A DNA stretch of 64,000 nt from CAWFGW01 sp963815495 (GCA_963815495.1 CAWFGW010000029.1:124001-188000); one strand, 5' to 3'. Shown: positions 1 to 8,984, counted from the stretch's first letter. Notes: generated by a model not told the origin, from the letters alone. Numbers and translations are program-made.

Positions 1-1467
1 GAGCCTTACTTATATACCTACCATCAAAACAAAAATTATGAATGTGGCGAAAAAACAAGAAGCAAAACCGTTCAACTAACAAAAGACACATGGTATGCGG
101 TTTCATTACACCTAAAACTAAACAGTGCTGATAATATAAAAGATGGATATGTTAAACTATATATTAACGGAGAATTAGTAGCAACACAAGATGATAGAGA
201 GTTTAGAAGCATAATTAATAATGCAACTAAAATCACACAGTTTTACTTCTGTACATTTTTAGGCGCTGGTCCTACTGGAAATATTAAATCTCGAAATCAT
301 GCTCGATTTGATAATTTCGGAATCTATCCAGGAGAACTAATCAAAAAAACACCAGGAACTAGTGGTAGTGGTACACAGGTAAACACACCTCCTACTGTTG
401 CAGTAACTTCACCAAAAAATAATGCTGTATTTACTCTTGGTGAAACAATCGATTTAAAAGCAACTGCTACAGACAATGACGGGAGTATTGATCGAATCAA
501 TTTTAAAATTGATGATAAGTATCATTCAACTGATATCACTTCAGAATACACAGGGTCATTTACCCCTACTGAGGTTGGTACTTACAAAATTGCGGCTAGA
601 GCATTTGACAATAAAGAAGCCGCTAACGAATCATTTGTAACCATTACTGTGAAACCAAATTCGTGCTCCATCATTAATTATACTAACGTAAACAACCGTG
701 GCTGGAACAGTGCACAAAACATAACTGTTGCCTTTGGAGATCAAGTAACCTTTGGACCACAATCAAGCACAACGCAAGGAAAAGACGTTACTAATTGGTC
801 TTGGGTTGGACCGAATAATTTTTCAACTTCCAATAGACAATTTACGCTTCAAAATATTCAACAAGCTGATTCAGGAAAATATACGGTCACTTACACTGAT
901 CCAAACGGATGTAAATCTTCTTCAGAAATTAGTATCATCACCCCAGAAGTTTGCACTATTACTCCCTATGTAAATATCAATAAAGAAGGTTGGGACAATG
1001 TAAGCAATATAACTGTGAATGTTGGTGATGAAGTTTGGTTTGGTCCCAAATCTAATAGTACTGCGGGTGCAAATGTACCAGGATGGAGTTGGACAGGGCC
1101 TAACAATTTTACATTTGACAATCGATCATTACTCATTGAGGATATACAAATCAACCAAAGTGGTCCATATAAAGTTACCTTTATAACACCTACAGGCTGC
1201 ACAATTACAAAAGTGATCACCGTTTCAGTGTCAACAATTACTGCTGTAAATGATTTCATTGTTGAGTCAATAAGTATTTATCCTAACCCAACTACAAGTA
1301 CGATTTATCTTTCTATCCCCTATGACAATGAAGAATATAATATTTATAACATTGAGGGCAAAAAAGTATTAATATTTAAAGGTAATATAGTAGATGTATC
1401 AGAATTGAAAGTAGGTAATTATACCGTAATGGTTAAAGGTAATCGTTATAAATTCGTTAAAAAATAG
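1..1467 (+). CDS. Secreted multidomain protein, polysaccharide-lyase-like plus Ig-like domains, T9SS tail (5' partial)
   Basis: The frame is open from base 1, so the start lies outside the window. The first ~110 visible residues resemble the concanavalin-like fold of PL14-type polysaccharide lyases (WYAVSLHLKLN, then DGYVKLYINGELV, FCTFLGAG and ARFDNFGIYPG). A Ser/Gly/Thr linker leads to a Big_9-like Ig domain (PPTVAVTSPKNNAVF, ATDNDGSIDRINFKID). Two tandem ~100-residue Ig/PKD-like repeats follow, each beginning with a Cys and a GW pair and ending near GC. The last ~70 residues are a T9SS type A sorting domain (SIYPNPTTSTIYL ending in YKFVKK). It is therefore probably exported across the outer membrane by T9SS and may act on or bind a polysaccharide. 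Lyase activity is inferred from fold resemblance only; the catalytic part may be off-window. Confidence 0.75.
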   Translation, partial: EPYLYTYHQNKNYECGEKTRSKTVQLTKDTWYAVSLHLKLNSADNIKDGYVKLYINGELVATQDDREFRSIINNATKITQFYFCTFLGAGPTGNIKSRNHARFDNFGIYPGELIKKTPGTSGSGTQVNTPPTVAVTSPKNNAVFTLGETIDLKATATDNDGSIDRINFKIDDKYHSTDITSEYTGSFTPTEVGTYKIAARAFDNKEAANESFVTITVKPNSCSIINYTNVNNRGWNSAQNITVAFGDQVTFGPQSSTTQGKDVTNWSWVGPNNFSTSNRQFTLQNIQQADSGKYTVTYTDPNGCKSSSEISIITPEVCTITPYVNINKEGWDNVSNITVNVGDEVWFGPKSNSTAGANVPGWSWTGPNNFTFDNRSLLIEDIQINQSGPYKVTFITPTGCTITKVITVSVSTITAVNDFIVESISIYPNPTTSTIYLSIPYDNEEYNIYNIEGKKVLIFKGNIVDVSELKVGNYTVMVKGNRYKFVKK

Positions 1468-1478
1468 CCTAAATTAAA

Positions 1479-1512
1479 GAAAACGGTCAGTTCAGAAGAA
1501 CTGACCGTTTTC
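1479..1512. terminator. Bidirectional intrinsic terminator
   Basis: A perfect 15-bp stem (1479-1493 with 1498-1512) closes an AGAA loop and is followed by a T-rich run on the plus strand. It lies between two convergent genes that end at 1467 and 1519, so it can serve both. Confidence 0.85.
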
Positions 1513-1518
1513 CTTTAT

Positions 1519-3348
1519 TTATTTAATCACAAACTTTCTATTTCCTTCAATTGACTTTAGAACATATATTCCAGCATTTAAATTTGATAGATTCAATTGG
1601 CTAGTTGTTTTTTGATTTATCACTTCATTACCCCATACATCAAACACTTGGACATCGTGCAATTCTTGTGTAAAGTAAAGCTGATCACCAGAAAGTGGAT
1701 TAGGAAAGAATGAAAACGAAACAGCGTCAGAAGAAAAAAATCCGGTTGTTAAGTTCTGATGAAGCACACCTACCCCATCCAAATCAAAACCACCACTGGC
1801 AAACTCGGTAGGGAAAGGGTCGTTGACTAGATTTCCTTCTGAGTCCATGGAAACAGGATTTCCTGCTATAGCGCCAATTACATCTACAATTTTCACATGA
1901 GTGATGGCATTGATATCTAAACCAACTGAACCGCTCAATATTTCTAAATCGAAAGGAGAACCTAAACCAATTTTATGCATTCCTGCAAAACCATACAATT
2001 TTGATGGGTTTATCGGATCAAATGAACCAATCTGCATGGTGTCCTGAATTTCGGAGCGAGTTGGGAAACGAACATAGTTTATACCATCAGAACTAACCTC
2101 AACAAAAGCTAATTCAAGAAAAGTTACATCAAACCCATTTTCAAATACTGCAAAATCAGCTCCTTCTCCATTCATAATTGGATGCTCAAATGTTAAAATA
2201 GCTTCTCCAGCATCACCCAAACTCACGACTTTTGTTGCATCTGTTCCAGCTGAACCTAAAGCATTATTAGCAGAACCATAACTAGCTCTGTTGGAACCTT
2301 TGTCTGTTACTAATGTATCTTGTGCATTCAAATAACCTCTTTTCAAGGTGATGTCCGTAGCCCAAGCAACAATTGCTGTAGAATCGTAAGGAATTCCTGC
2401 TGCTGTAGGTTTGTTCTCTTCTACAATAACCGTTGTTCCTCCTGTGAAAGGCACTATTGTGGTTACTGCTTGACGTGGACCTGTTGCTGTTAAGTAGTCA
2501 TCAGTAAACTCTGCACCAAACCATTGGCCATTACCAATCTTTGATTTGTTTCCCATGTTAGAAACCCAACCATAATTACCATTAGAAGTAAATGACAACC
2601 AATATTTCGAAAAATCGATGGGAGTAGCCCCTGAGAGATCTTTGTAAAAAACATCATTGATAACCCCACTCACATTTCCAGATAAGTTGGTGTCTGCTGC
2701 TAGAGTAATATCAAGCAATTCTTGTCCTGTAATGGAATCCGAATCAAACCTTACACCCCAAGCAAATGAAGAAGAGGTTTCTTCTAAACCAAAATCCACC
2801 ACCAATACGGCTTCATTTTTTCCTTCTCCTATCCATTGAGAAATGTCATTATGAGTGTTCAATGGTCTTTCTGCTGGCAGTTTATCCGCTGATGCAGGTG
2901 AGTCTGAAATTTTTTGATTAGTATATTGCACAAAACTGTAGGCAAAGTATTGCCCGTTTCCTAGTTTTGAACTTCCCCCGTTGTTTGAAAACCAAGGAGT
3001 GTTTTCAGATTTGGTATACGCGCCCCAATAAAAGGTGAAATCTTCTGGTGTTTCTCCTTTCAACTCTTTGTAATAAATATCAGAAGCAAAAGGCAACAAA
3101 TCTCCTGATAACTTTGGGTCTGAGGCTATAATTGCCTCAATCATTTCTTCTGCAATAATGGAATCAGAATCATATCGGTAGCCCCACATTACTGCTGAAG
3201 AAGCTACTGTTGAGTCGTTAAAATCAATGACAAGGATTGAATAATTTTCACCCTCACCAGTCCAGGCGACTAAGTCCGCTGGTGGCGTTTGAGCTTTTAA
3301 TAAAAAGCTAAATGAAATTAGCAGTACGAGTGTAAGTGTTTTTTTCAT
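1519..3348 (-). CDS. T9SS-sorted surface protein with two tandem repeats, third gene of the corrinoid-uptake operon
   Basis: 609 residues with an N-terminal signal peptide (MKKTLTLVLLISFSFLLKAQ). Two ~125-residue repeats follow (about 25-150 and 165-290), each with a W-x-GEG start, a VIDF or VVDF strand, a WGYRYDSDSI or WGVRFDSDSI motif and a KxGNGQ(Y/W)F end. A third domain (about 330-530) has VSLGDAGEAILTFEHPI, DFAVFENGF and VEVSSDGINYVRFP. The C-terminus is a T9SS type A tail (FFPNPLSGDQLYF ending in KFVIK). It sits 87 bp downstream of the BtuG-like gene in a riboswitch-controlled operon, so I infer a surface role in corrinoid capture. Similar surface proteins occur beside btuB in other Bacteroidota, but the biochemical function is not known from sequence. 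Confidence 0.7.
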   Translation of the reverse strand: MKKTLTLVLLISFSFLLKAQTPPADLVAWTGEGENYSILVIDFNDSTVASSAVMWGYRYDSDSIIAEEMIEAIIASDPKLSGDLLPFASDIYYKELKGETPEDFTFYWGAYTKSENTPWFSNNGGSSKLGNGQYFAYSFVQYTNQKISDSPASADKLPAERPLNTHNDISQWIGEGKNEAVLVVDFGLEETSSSFAWGVRFDSDSITGQELLDITLAADTNLSGNVSGVINDVFYKDLSGATPIDFSKYWLSFTSNGNYGWVSNMGNKSKIGNGQWFGAEFTDDYLTATGPRQAVTTIVPFTGGTTVIVEENKPTAAGIPYDSTAIVAWATDITLKRGYLNAQDTLVTDKGSNRASYGSANNALGSAGTDATKVVSLGDAGEAILTFEHPIMNGEGADFAVFENGFDVTFLELAFVEVSSDGINYVRFPTRSEIQDTMQIGSFDPINPSKLYGFAGMHKIGLGSPFDLEILSGSVGLDINAITHVKIVDVIGAIAGNPVSMDSEGNLVNDPFPTEFASGGFDLDGVGVLHQNLTTGFFSSDAVSFSFFPNPLSGDQLYFTQELHDVQVFDVWGNEVINQKTTSQLNLSNLNAGIYVLKSIEGNRKFVIK

Positions 3349-3352
3349 GTTT

Positions 3353-3420
3353 ATTTAGATTATTAGATTATTAGATGTTAGATTGTTAGATATGAGATTA
3401 TTAGATATTGTAATTTTAGA
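3353..3420. repeat. Degenerate TTAGAT-type direct repeat tract
   Basis: Several near-copies of ATTATTAGAT or TGTTAGAT follow each other in the gap between two co-oriented genes. Similar tracts recur at about 6820-6860, 31770-31800 and 47940-48030 of this window. No coding potential is seen. Confidence 0.6.
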
Positions 3421-3435
3421 ATATTCAAACCCATT

Positions 3436-4515
3436 TCAATACGCCACAGCTATATGAGCGGGAATGACTCCTGCATCAAAATGGAATTGTTGTTTACCTT
3501 GAAAGTCAAAGGCGTACACGATACCACTCGACACATAATCCAACCCATCGGCTAGAAATATAAGTTGTAACTTTGGTTCAATATGGAAAGCTGAAACAGT
3601 TGCAAAAGCATGCACATCTACCACTCCGGAACGGATTAGTGAATGTGTTTTTGTATCATAGATGTCTACTTCGTGCGTGTTGGAATTAATCGTGAAAATA
3701 GAATCCCCAACGATATGCATTCCCAATGTTTCTATATTCCAAACCGATTCTTTGTTACGCGTAGCGGCATCAATAATGTGAATAGAAGGTTTTATTTTAT
3801 CATAATTCCCGCGGCATTTGATGTATAATTTACCGTATTTATCCACGTGCACTGAACCTGGATTCAACCCTACATTTATCTTTTCGATTAAAGTATAATT
3901 TGAAAGATTAATCACCGAAAGTGTGGAATCATAGTTAGGAAAATCTAGTCCGCCTGAGTTCGCTACAAATAGCATATTATTAACTACTGCAAGCCCTTCA
4001 GGGTCGCGACCAACCCGCAGCGTTTTTTTAACTATCAAAGTAGCCGTGTCTACAACTGTTACCACATCATCAAATGAAGTAATGAACAAATCGCCATTTT
4101 CAGCTAAAATAAACTGCCTTGGTTGTCGTGGTTGATTTTGAAAATTCACTAGTTTCAACTGCTTAGATTCTCCCGTATTTAACTTGAATTTTTCTAATGT
4201 ATTCGAACCATTTACCAGTATAAAAAGTGTGTGATTCACTAACAATAAATCGTTACCAACGTCCCCTAGTTGACGTCCAGTTTTTGAACTAAAATAATTT
4301 TTCGTGATTGATTTTGTTTCAAAATCTAAGTAACTCAAGGAAGCATTATTCTGTTGCCAAGTACCTTCATTCAAAACAAAGATTCCTTTATAACTTGGTA
4401 AAGAATCTGAAGATTCTAAACCATCAGTTTTTACGGAAATAGGTTGGTCATCATCTGGTTTTTTACATCCAAAAGCCAATATCAACATCAAAAAATAGAA
4501 CAGTTGGTTTTTCAT
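3436..4515 (-). CDS. btuG: BtuG-like beta-propeller surface lipoprotein (corrinoid binding, putative)
   Basis: 359 residues with a lipoprotein signal (lipobox LAFGC, Cys at residue 17). The rest is a YncE/DUF5074-type seven-bladed propeller: repeated blades with GxVGNDLLLVN, VGRDPEGLAVVNNMLFVANSG and VGLNPGSVHVD. In Bacteroides, BtuG is a surface lipoprotein of this fold that binds cobalamin very tightly and passes it to BtuB. Here the start codon overlaps the stop of the btuB-like gene by 4 bp (ATGA type), and a cobalamin riboswitch leads the operon, which fits that role. Ligand binding itself is inferred from context and family; no specific corrinoid-contact residues can be named from sequence alone. 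Confidence 0.75.
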   Translation of the reverse strand: MKNQLFYFLMLILAFGCKKPDDDQPISVKTDGLESSDSLPSYKGIFVLNEGTWQQNNASLSYLDFETKSITKNYFSSKTGRQLGDVGNDLLLVNHTLFILVNGSNTLEKFKLNTGESKQLKLVNFQNQPRQPRQFILAENGDLFITSFDDVVTVVDTATLIVKKTLRVGRDPEGLAVVNNMLFVANSGGLDFPNYDSTLSVINLSNYTLIEKINVGLNPGSVHVDKYGKLYIKCRGNYDKIKPSIHIIDAATRNKESVWNIETLGMHIVGDSIFTINSNTHEVDIYDTKTHSLIRSGVVDVHAFATVSAFHIEPKLQLIFLADGLDYVSSGIVYAFDFQGKQQFHFDAGVIPAHIAVAY

Positions 4516-6455
4516 ATTTCTATCGTTAAAGTCATAAGGTAATTTCGTCCTGGCATAGGGAAACTTTTAATAATAGCATACTGATTATTGAAGATGTTTT
4601 TGACACTTATTTGTAAATCAAAAGTGAGTTTTTCTGATGCAATTTCTTTAGCCAAAGAAAGATTATGAACTTGCCATAAAGGCAATAAATTTGCTTCTAT
4701 ATTTTCACCCAACGAATAGCGAAACCCATTATATAAAATCCCCCAATTTACCAGCCATTTTTTATAATGAATCGAGGTATTTGCTTTTATTATTTCATAA
4801 GGAGTATACGCAATTTGGTCTTTGTATTGCCGACTTTCAGAATTAGTAATATCCCTCGCTTGTTGATAGGTATAACTCAACATTCCATCAATCGCCCAGT
4901 TGGAATCTACTTGCCAACTCAGTTGTACATTTGCTTCAATTCCTTTAATCTGAACTTCACCTAAATTTCGAGTCGACCACACAAATAAATTTTGGGTGGG
5001 TAAACTCACGATTTTGTTTTCAACATGGTTCATGAAAAAATCGAGCGTGGTAGAAATTTGTAGCGACCGTTTTTTCAACTGATGAAATGAACTAACACCA
5101 ACATAAGCTGCCTGAGATTTTTCAGGAACCAAATCGACAAACACTCGTTGAAAATAGAGCTCTTGAAAAGTTGGCACTCGATAGTTTTTTGAATAACTTC
5201 CATGCAACTGAACAGGTGATTTTTCAAACGGTAACCATGCGGTTGAAAAACCATAATTAAAAAGTTTTTTAGTCGCAGTACCATCATCAGCAAGTGTTTG
5301 AATTAATGCATAAACACCAGAAGTTACTGATCTATACCTATACTTTACCTCATTAGATATAAAAACCTGATTTCTTGACATATAAACTGATTTACTTAAA
5401 CTAGCATACCGAAAATCAATTGCACTATTCAAAGATAAGCATTTACCAAATTGATAATGAGAGGATAACGAACTAAAAAAAGCGTTGTTTTGATACTTAC
5501 TTTCCAAAAAACCTTGTTGATTATGATAAACTGTATCATGGTAAGTTAATCCTTGCAAAGTAGCAGAAGAAACCCATTTCCACTGCCATTTTTGTGATAC
5601 GATATCTTTATATGAAGCAGTTAAAAAAAGATCGTTAGTATTTAAGTTTTGTCCCACTTGTGGCTGGTACAAAATCACAGCCCCAGGAAGCTCTTGTACG
5701 GTCGTGTTCCAGTATCCATTCACCGACACTCTCTGCGAGTCGGTGAGGGCTAAGTGGTAATTTAAATTGACTACTGATCGGTTGATTCCAGCATGAACCC
5801 TTCGTTGTTTTTCCGTTTCATTTCCATTTACCAACTGATAATCGTACTCACCATTCGCACGAGTCAACTCACCTCCAACTGTTAAACTGTGTCGATTTCC
5901 AATCATTCTATTCACTAAAAGTGTAGGGTTCACAAGACCAAAACTCCCAACACTCAATGAAGTTTTAATACTATTTTTTTCAGGACTTTCAGTTTCAATG
6001 TACACCGACTGTGGAGAATTATAGGAGCTAGCAGTTAATAACACTTGATCCGAAACTCCGTTCACAAAACTAATTTTACTAACGTTTGATATGGGGATTT
6101 TACCTAAATCAACTTGACCATTTTGAGCATTATGAAACTCCACTCCATCAATAAAAATTCGGGTATAACTACTAACCAAACCTCGTGAAGAAATCGTCTT
6201 CAACCCTCCTACTCCACCATAGTCTTGTAGATAAACTCCAGGTAAGAGATTAGTGGCTTCCGCGACATTTTTCAAAGCATTTTCTTTTATTTTCTCTGCG
6301 TTAGTATAATAAACTGTTTGATTTTCTGATATGGGGTTATCAACGTTGACTTTATTTTCTATCAAGACCTCAGGTAAAGCAACTACAGAATCGCTTTGCG
6401 AAAAGCAAACGAATGACTGGATAAAAAATAAAAACACGACAACCTTTACTTGCAC
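4512..6455 (-). CDS. btuB: TonB-dependent outer-membrane receptor, BtuB-like (vitamin B12/corrinoid)
   Basis: 647 residues. A signal peptide (VVVFLFFIQSFVCFSQ) is followed by a plug domain (about 40-150, with NLLPGVYLQDYGGVGG, SSRG and IFIDGVEF) and a 22-strand-type barrel ending in an aromatic-rich last strand (GRNYLMTLTIEI). There is no N-terminal carboxypeptidase-like extension, so it is a compact BtuB-size receptor rather than SusC-like. The best start is GTG at 6455; no upstream ATG is in frame. A cobalamin riboswitch ends about 110 bp upstream, which is the main reason for assigning corrinoid as substrate. It would import corrinoid with energy from TonB-ExbBD. Inner-membrane BtuCDF genes are not in the window. 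Confidence 0.85.
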   Translation of the reverse strand: MQVKVVVFLFFIQSFVCFSQSDSVVALPEVLIENKVNVDNPISENQTVYYTNAEKIKENALKNVAEATNLLPGVYLQDYGGVGGLKTISSRGLVSSYTRIFIDGVEFHNAQNGQVDLGKIPISNVSKISFVNGVSDQVLLTASSYNSPQSVYIETESPEKNSIKTSLSVGSFGLVNPTLLVNRMIGNRHSLTVGGELTRANGEYDYQLVNGNETEKQRRVHAGINRSVVNLNYHLALTDSQRVSVNGYWNTTVQELPGAVILYQPQVGQNLNTNDLFLTASYKDIVSQKWQWKWVSSATLQGLTYHDTVYHNQQGFLESKYQNNAFFSSLSSHYQFGKCLSLNSAIDFRYASLSKSVYMSRNQVFISNEVKYRYRSVTSGVYALIQTLADDGTATKKLFNYGFSTAWLPFEKSPVQLHGSYSKNYRVPTFQELYFQRVFVDLVPEKSQAAYVGVSSFHQLKKRSLQISTTLDFFMNHVENKIVSLPTQNLFVWSTRNLGEVQIKGIEANVQLSWQVDSNWAIDGMLSYTYQQARDITNSESRQYKDQIAYTPYEIIKANTSIHYKKWLVNWGILYNGFRYSLGENIEANLLPLWQVHNLSLAKEIASEKLTFDLQISVKNIFNNQYAIIKSFPMPGRNYLMTLTIEI

Positions 6456-6565
6456 TTGTACCTCTTGTTTAGAGATGACAAAAGCAATAGCTACCTAACA
6501 CATTTTTTATAGAATGATGCGAGATAGTTACATACCTTTTCACCGAAAGTTCATAACTCATATTG

Positions 6566-6745
6566 GACTAGGGCAGGTCTTCTGGCTTTCCCGATTCGTA
6601 GTTACCTTCCCCCTCAAAAAGAGGAGTGGTTGTGACGACTACGAATCATGATTCTTCGTATTGAAGAACCGGGATTACAGCTGCGGGAACAGCTCCGAAT
6701 TTTAATCGGATTCCCTTTTAATTCTAAGATGCTTGACGCACTTTA
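6566..6745 (-). promoter_or_regulatory. Cobalamin riboswitch
   Basis: Reading the minus strand from 6745 downward gives the conserved elements of the AdoCbl-type aptamer in order: AAAAGGGAATCCG, then CGGAGCTGTTCCCGCAGC and TGTAATCCCGG, a central stem with GTCACAACCACT, and finally the hallmark GGGAAAGCCAGAAGACCTGC. The core ends about 110 nt before the btuB-like start. In this class, bound cobalamin switches off downstream expression, so the operon is predicted to be repressed when corrinoid is sufficient. Confidence 0.93.
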
Positions 6746-6779
6746 AAAACCAAAGTCGCGACAAAGGTGAAAAAACAGA

Positions 6780-6924
6780 ATTAGAAAACAAAGAAGTTTT
6801 AATAAGGAGTAGCGAGTGATGAGATTAAAGACTTAAGATTTTTAGATATGAGATATGAGGCTTTTGAAGTCTGAAATCAGTAACTTCAAACATTAAATCT
6901 ACAACTTCAAATCTGTAACTGCGA
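6780..6924. other. Low-complexity gap between the divergent riboswitch and ABC permease gene
   Basis: About 145 bp of AT-rich sequence with degenerate direct repeats (AGATATGAGATATGAGG, and several AACTTCAAA/AATCTGTAACT words). It must hold the promoters of both divergent units, but no exact TAnnTTTG box could be assigned. No gene is seen. Confidence 0.4.
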
Positions 6925-8226
6925 ATGAACTCATTTATTGAATTCTTCACCCTCTCCTCTCCCCTCATTAGAAATGTGGTGATAGGTAGCGTGTTGCTCT
7001 CTATGAGTTCTTCATTAGTTGGCTGCTTTACTTTATTAAGAAAAAGAGCCCTTGTAGGTGATGCCGTTTCTCATGCGGTATTGCCAGGTATTTGTTTAGC
7101 CTACATTATCAGGGGAGAAAAAGATCCCTTGACATTATTATTAGGAGCATTCATCACAGGTTGGCTATCATTATACATTGTAGATTTCATTAAATCAAAA
7201 ACAAGAATTAAAGAAGATACCGCAATTGGTTTAGTCTTATCTATTTTTTTTGGTTTTGGCACATTACTGCTTACTCTTATTCAACATCAACCTGGATTTT
7301 ATGATCAAGCTGGTCTAAATCATTTCATCTTCGGGAATACTATATCCATTTCTCAATCGGATTTACTGGTTTTTGGTTCTGTAGCTCTCCTTGTCATCGC
7401 CTTGGTTTTCATTTTGTTCAAAGAATTCATTTTACTTTCGTTTGACGAACAGTACATGCATTCACTAGGTTTTCCTGTGAAAGCAATCCGTACGTTAATG
7501 AGTACGCTTACTGTATTAGCTGTGGTATTAGGAATTCAGGCTATTGGTGTAGTATTGATGGCTGCTATGTTAATTACTCCTGCCGCTACCGCACGCTTTT
7601 GGACTAATAATTTAAGAAAGATGCTTTTTTTAGCAGCTCTTTTTGGAATTATATCTAGCATTATGGGTGCTTATATCTCTTATGTAACCCCAAGCCCCAC
7701 TGGACCATGGATTGTAATGATTCTGTCATTGTTTGCCACGCTCTCCTTTTTCATGGCACCGAAACGAGGTATTCTTTCTCGTTCGTTTAGGCATTGGCGC
7801 TTTAAACGAAAAATTATAGATGAAAATATCTTAAAAGCCTTCTTTCAAATTAGTGAACAGGAAAAAACTAACGGACCTTTCACCAAACAAGATTTGTTAA
7901 ACAAGCGAAAAATGGAAACTTCTGATGTGGATGATGGCTTGTCCCGACTAGTACGTGAAGGGTTTATTGAGCGGATTTCAAACAATTATTCTTTTACAGA
8001 ACAAGGTAAACGAAAAGGGCAACGAATTTTAAAATTACATCGCTTATGGGAAGTGTATATGACCACTTATATGAACATAGCTCCAGACCACGTGCATGAT
8101 GATGCTGATAGCATTGAGCACATGATTACTCCAGAGTTAGAAGAGAAATTAGAAAAAATGCTGAATTACCCTGAGGTTGACCCCCATTCATCGACTATTC
8201 CTTATCGGTTTGAGAAAAAAAGATAG
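6925..8226 (+). CDS. Metal ABC transporter permease fused to a DtxR/MntR-type regulator domain
   Basis: 433 residues. Residues 1-280 are an ABC-3 family permease (TroC/MntB/ZnuB type) with about eight membrane segments and the signature LLRKRALVGDAVSHAVLPG. Residues 285-433 are a cytoplasmic winged-helix plus dimerisation domain of the DtxR family (TKQDLLNKRKM, LVREGFIERI, LWEVYMTTY, ADSIEHMITPELEEKLEKML, ending in DPHSS). Family knowledge says these permeases import Mn, Zn or Fe(II), and the DtxR part normally senses the same metals. The fusion suggests metal sensing coupled to transport or to membrane-tethered DNA binding. The ATPase and binding protein are not adjacent here. The start ATG at 6925 directly precedes the first membrane helix. 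Confidence 0.85.
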   Translation: MNSFIEFFTLSSPLIRNVVIGSVLLSMSSSLVGCFTLLRKRALVGDAVSHAVLPGICLAYIIRGEKDPLTLLLGAFITGWLSLYIVDFIKSKTRIKEDTAIGLVLSIFFGFGTLLLTLIQHQPGFYDQAGLNHFIFGNTISISQSDLLVFGSVALLVIALVFILFKEFILLSFDEQYMHSLGFPVKAIRTLMSTLTVLAVVLGIQAIGVVLMAAMLITPAATARFWTNNLRKMLFLAALFGIISSIMGAYISYVTPSPTGPWIVMILSLFATLSFFMAPKRGILSRSFRHWRFKRKIIDENILKAFFQISEQEKTNGPFTKQDLLNKRKMETSDVDDGLSRLVREGFIERISNNYSFTEQGKRKGQRILKLHRLWEVYMTTYMNIAPDHVHDDADSIEHMITPELEEKLEKMLNYPEVDPHSSTIPYRFEKKR

Positions 8227-8676
8227 TTATTCTATCGTTAAAATCTGATACGTGATATTGTTGAAACTTACTATTTCTCCCCCCATCTTATTTTTAAGCA
8301 CATTATAAATTGGTGCATCGGTAGAAATGGCAAAAAAAGTTTCTCCATCCATCTTAAGCACACCTAAGGCTACACTAATAAAAAAAATACCTTTGGTTGT
8401 TTTTACTAAACTTCCTAACTCTACTTTATTCATTGGTCGAAGATCTAGTCCATTTAGAACAGCCAACTGATTGTTTAATATAGACAAGGAAGACAATGCA
8501 TTATTCTCTTCTTGTTTCATCATCTCTCGGGACGTTTCGAATTTATCACCCGCACTACTTTTAGTATCAGCAGTGACATCTCTCCGAATTGACTCAATAT
8601 CAGATTTCACTGTCTTTATTCGAGCCTCAACAAACTCAATACAGCTCTGGAAATATAGTTTTTTCGTATTCTTCAG
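8227..8676 (-). CDS. GreA/GreB-like C-terminal domain protein, start codon damaged
   Basis: The recognisable core is KSSAGDKFETSREMMKQE in an N-terminal coiled-coil helix, followed by a GreA/FKBP-like C-terminal domain (LGSLVKTTKGIFFISVALG, PIYNVLKNKMGG). Such short Bacteroidota proteins are often misnamed 3-oxoacyl-ACP synthase; a role at RNA polymerase is possible but unproven. The frame stays open and protein-like upstream of the first usual start (GTG at 8610), giving LYFQSCIEFVEARI. Extending to CTG at 8676 gives MKNTKKLYFQSC. Removing one C at about 8677 would create ATG there, so I suspect a base error at the start codon. The stop lies directly against the convergent ABC permease gene. 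Confidence 0.65.
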   Translation of the reverse strand: MKNTKKLYFQSCIEFVEARIKTVKSDIESIRRDVTADTKSSAGDKFETSREMMKQEENNALSSLSILNNQLAVLNGLDLRPMNKVELGSLVKTTKGIFFISVALGVLKMDGETFFAISTDAPIYNVLKNKMGGEIVSFNNITYQILTIE

Positions 8677-8688
8677 TTAATTAAATGG

Positions 8689-8856
8689 TTATTGATATTC
8701 AATTATAAATTCACTTGAGTTTCCTTTGGAAGCTACAATTTTATACGTTTTGAATTGACCGTTACCAAAACTTGTAGCTTCTGTTGGCGTATATTTTGAA
8801 CATGAAGATAAACTAATTGCCACTAACATTGTTGAATATATTATTAAGTTTTTCAT
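8689..8856 (-). CDS. Small putative lipoprotein (55 residues)
   Basis: A short frame starting with ATG at 8856 encodes MKNLIIYSTMLVAISLSSCS followed by a 35-residue mature part ending SSEFIIEYQ. The lipobox is LSSC with Cys at 19, so the mature protein is only about 37 residues, anchored to a membrane. It stops 12 bp before the likely start of the GreA-like gene, which suggests co-transcription. No family recognised. Confidence 0.6.
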   Translation of the reverse strand: MKNLIIYSTMLVAISLSSCSKYTPTEATSFGNGQFKTYKIVASKGNSSEFIIEYQ

Positions 8857-8984
8857 AAGTCTTTAGTTAAATTTGAATGTTCAAAAACAAAGAGTTTGCC
8901 AACTGAATAATTTTCAATTGGCGTTTTTAACTTAAACACTGATATAGTACAGTTTTTTTTAAGCTGTCACTAAGTAAAAAATCG

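Noticed and set aside
966..1259. Minus-strand frame of 97 residues
   Set aside because: It is a shadow of the plus-strand Ig-repeat coding region, without a leader or family match.
6566..6745. tRNA or other structured RNA
   Set aside because: The conserved blocks are those of the cobalamin riboswitch, in the right order and orientation to btuB.
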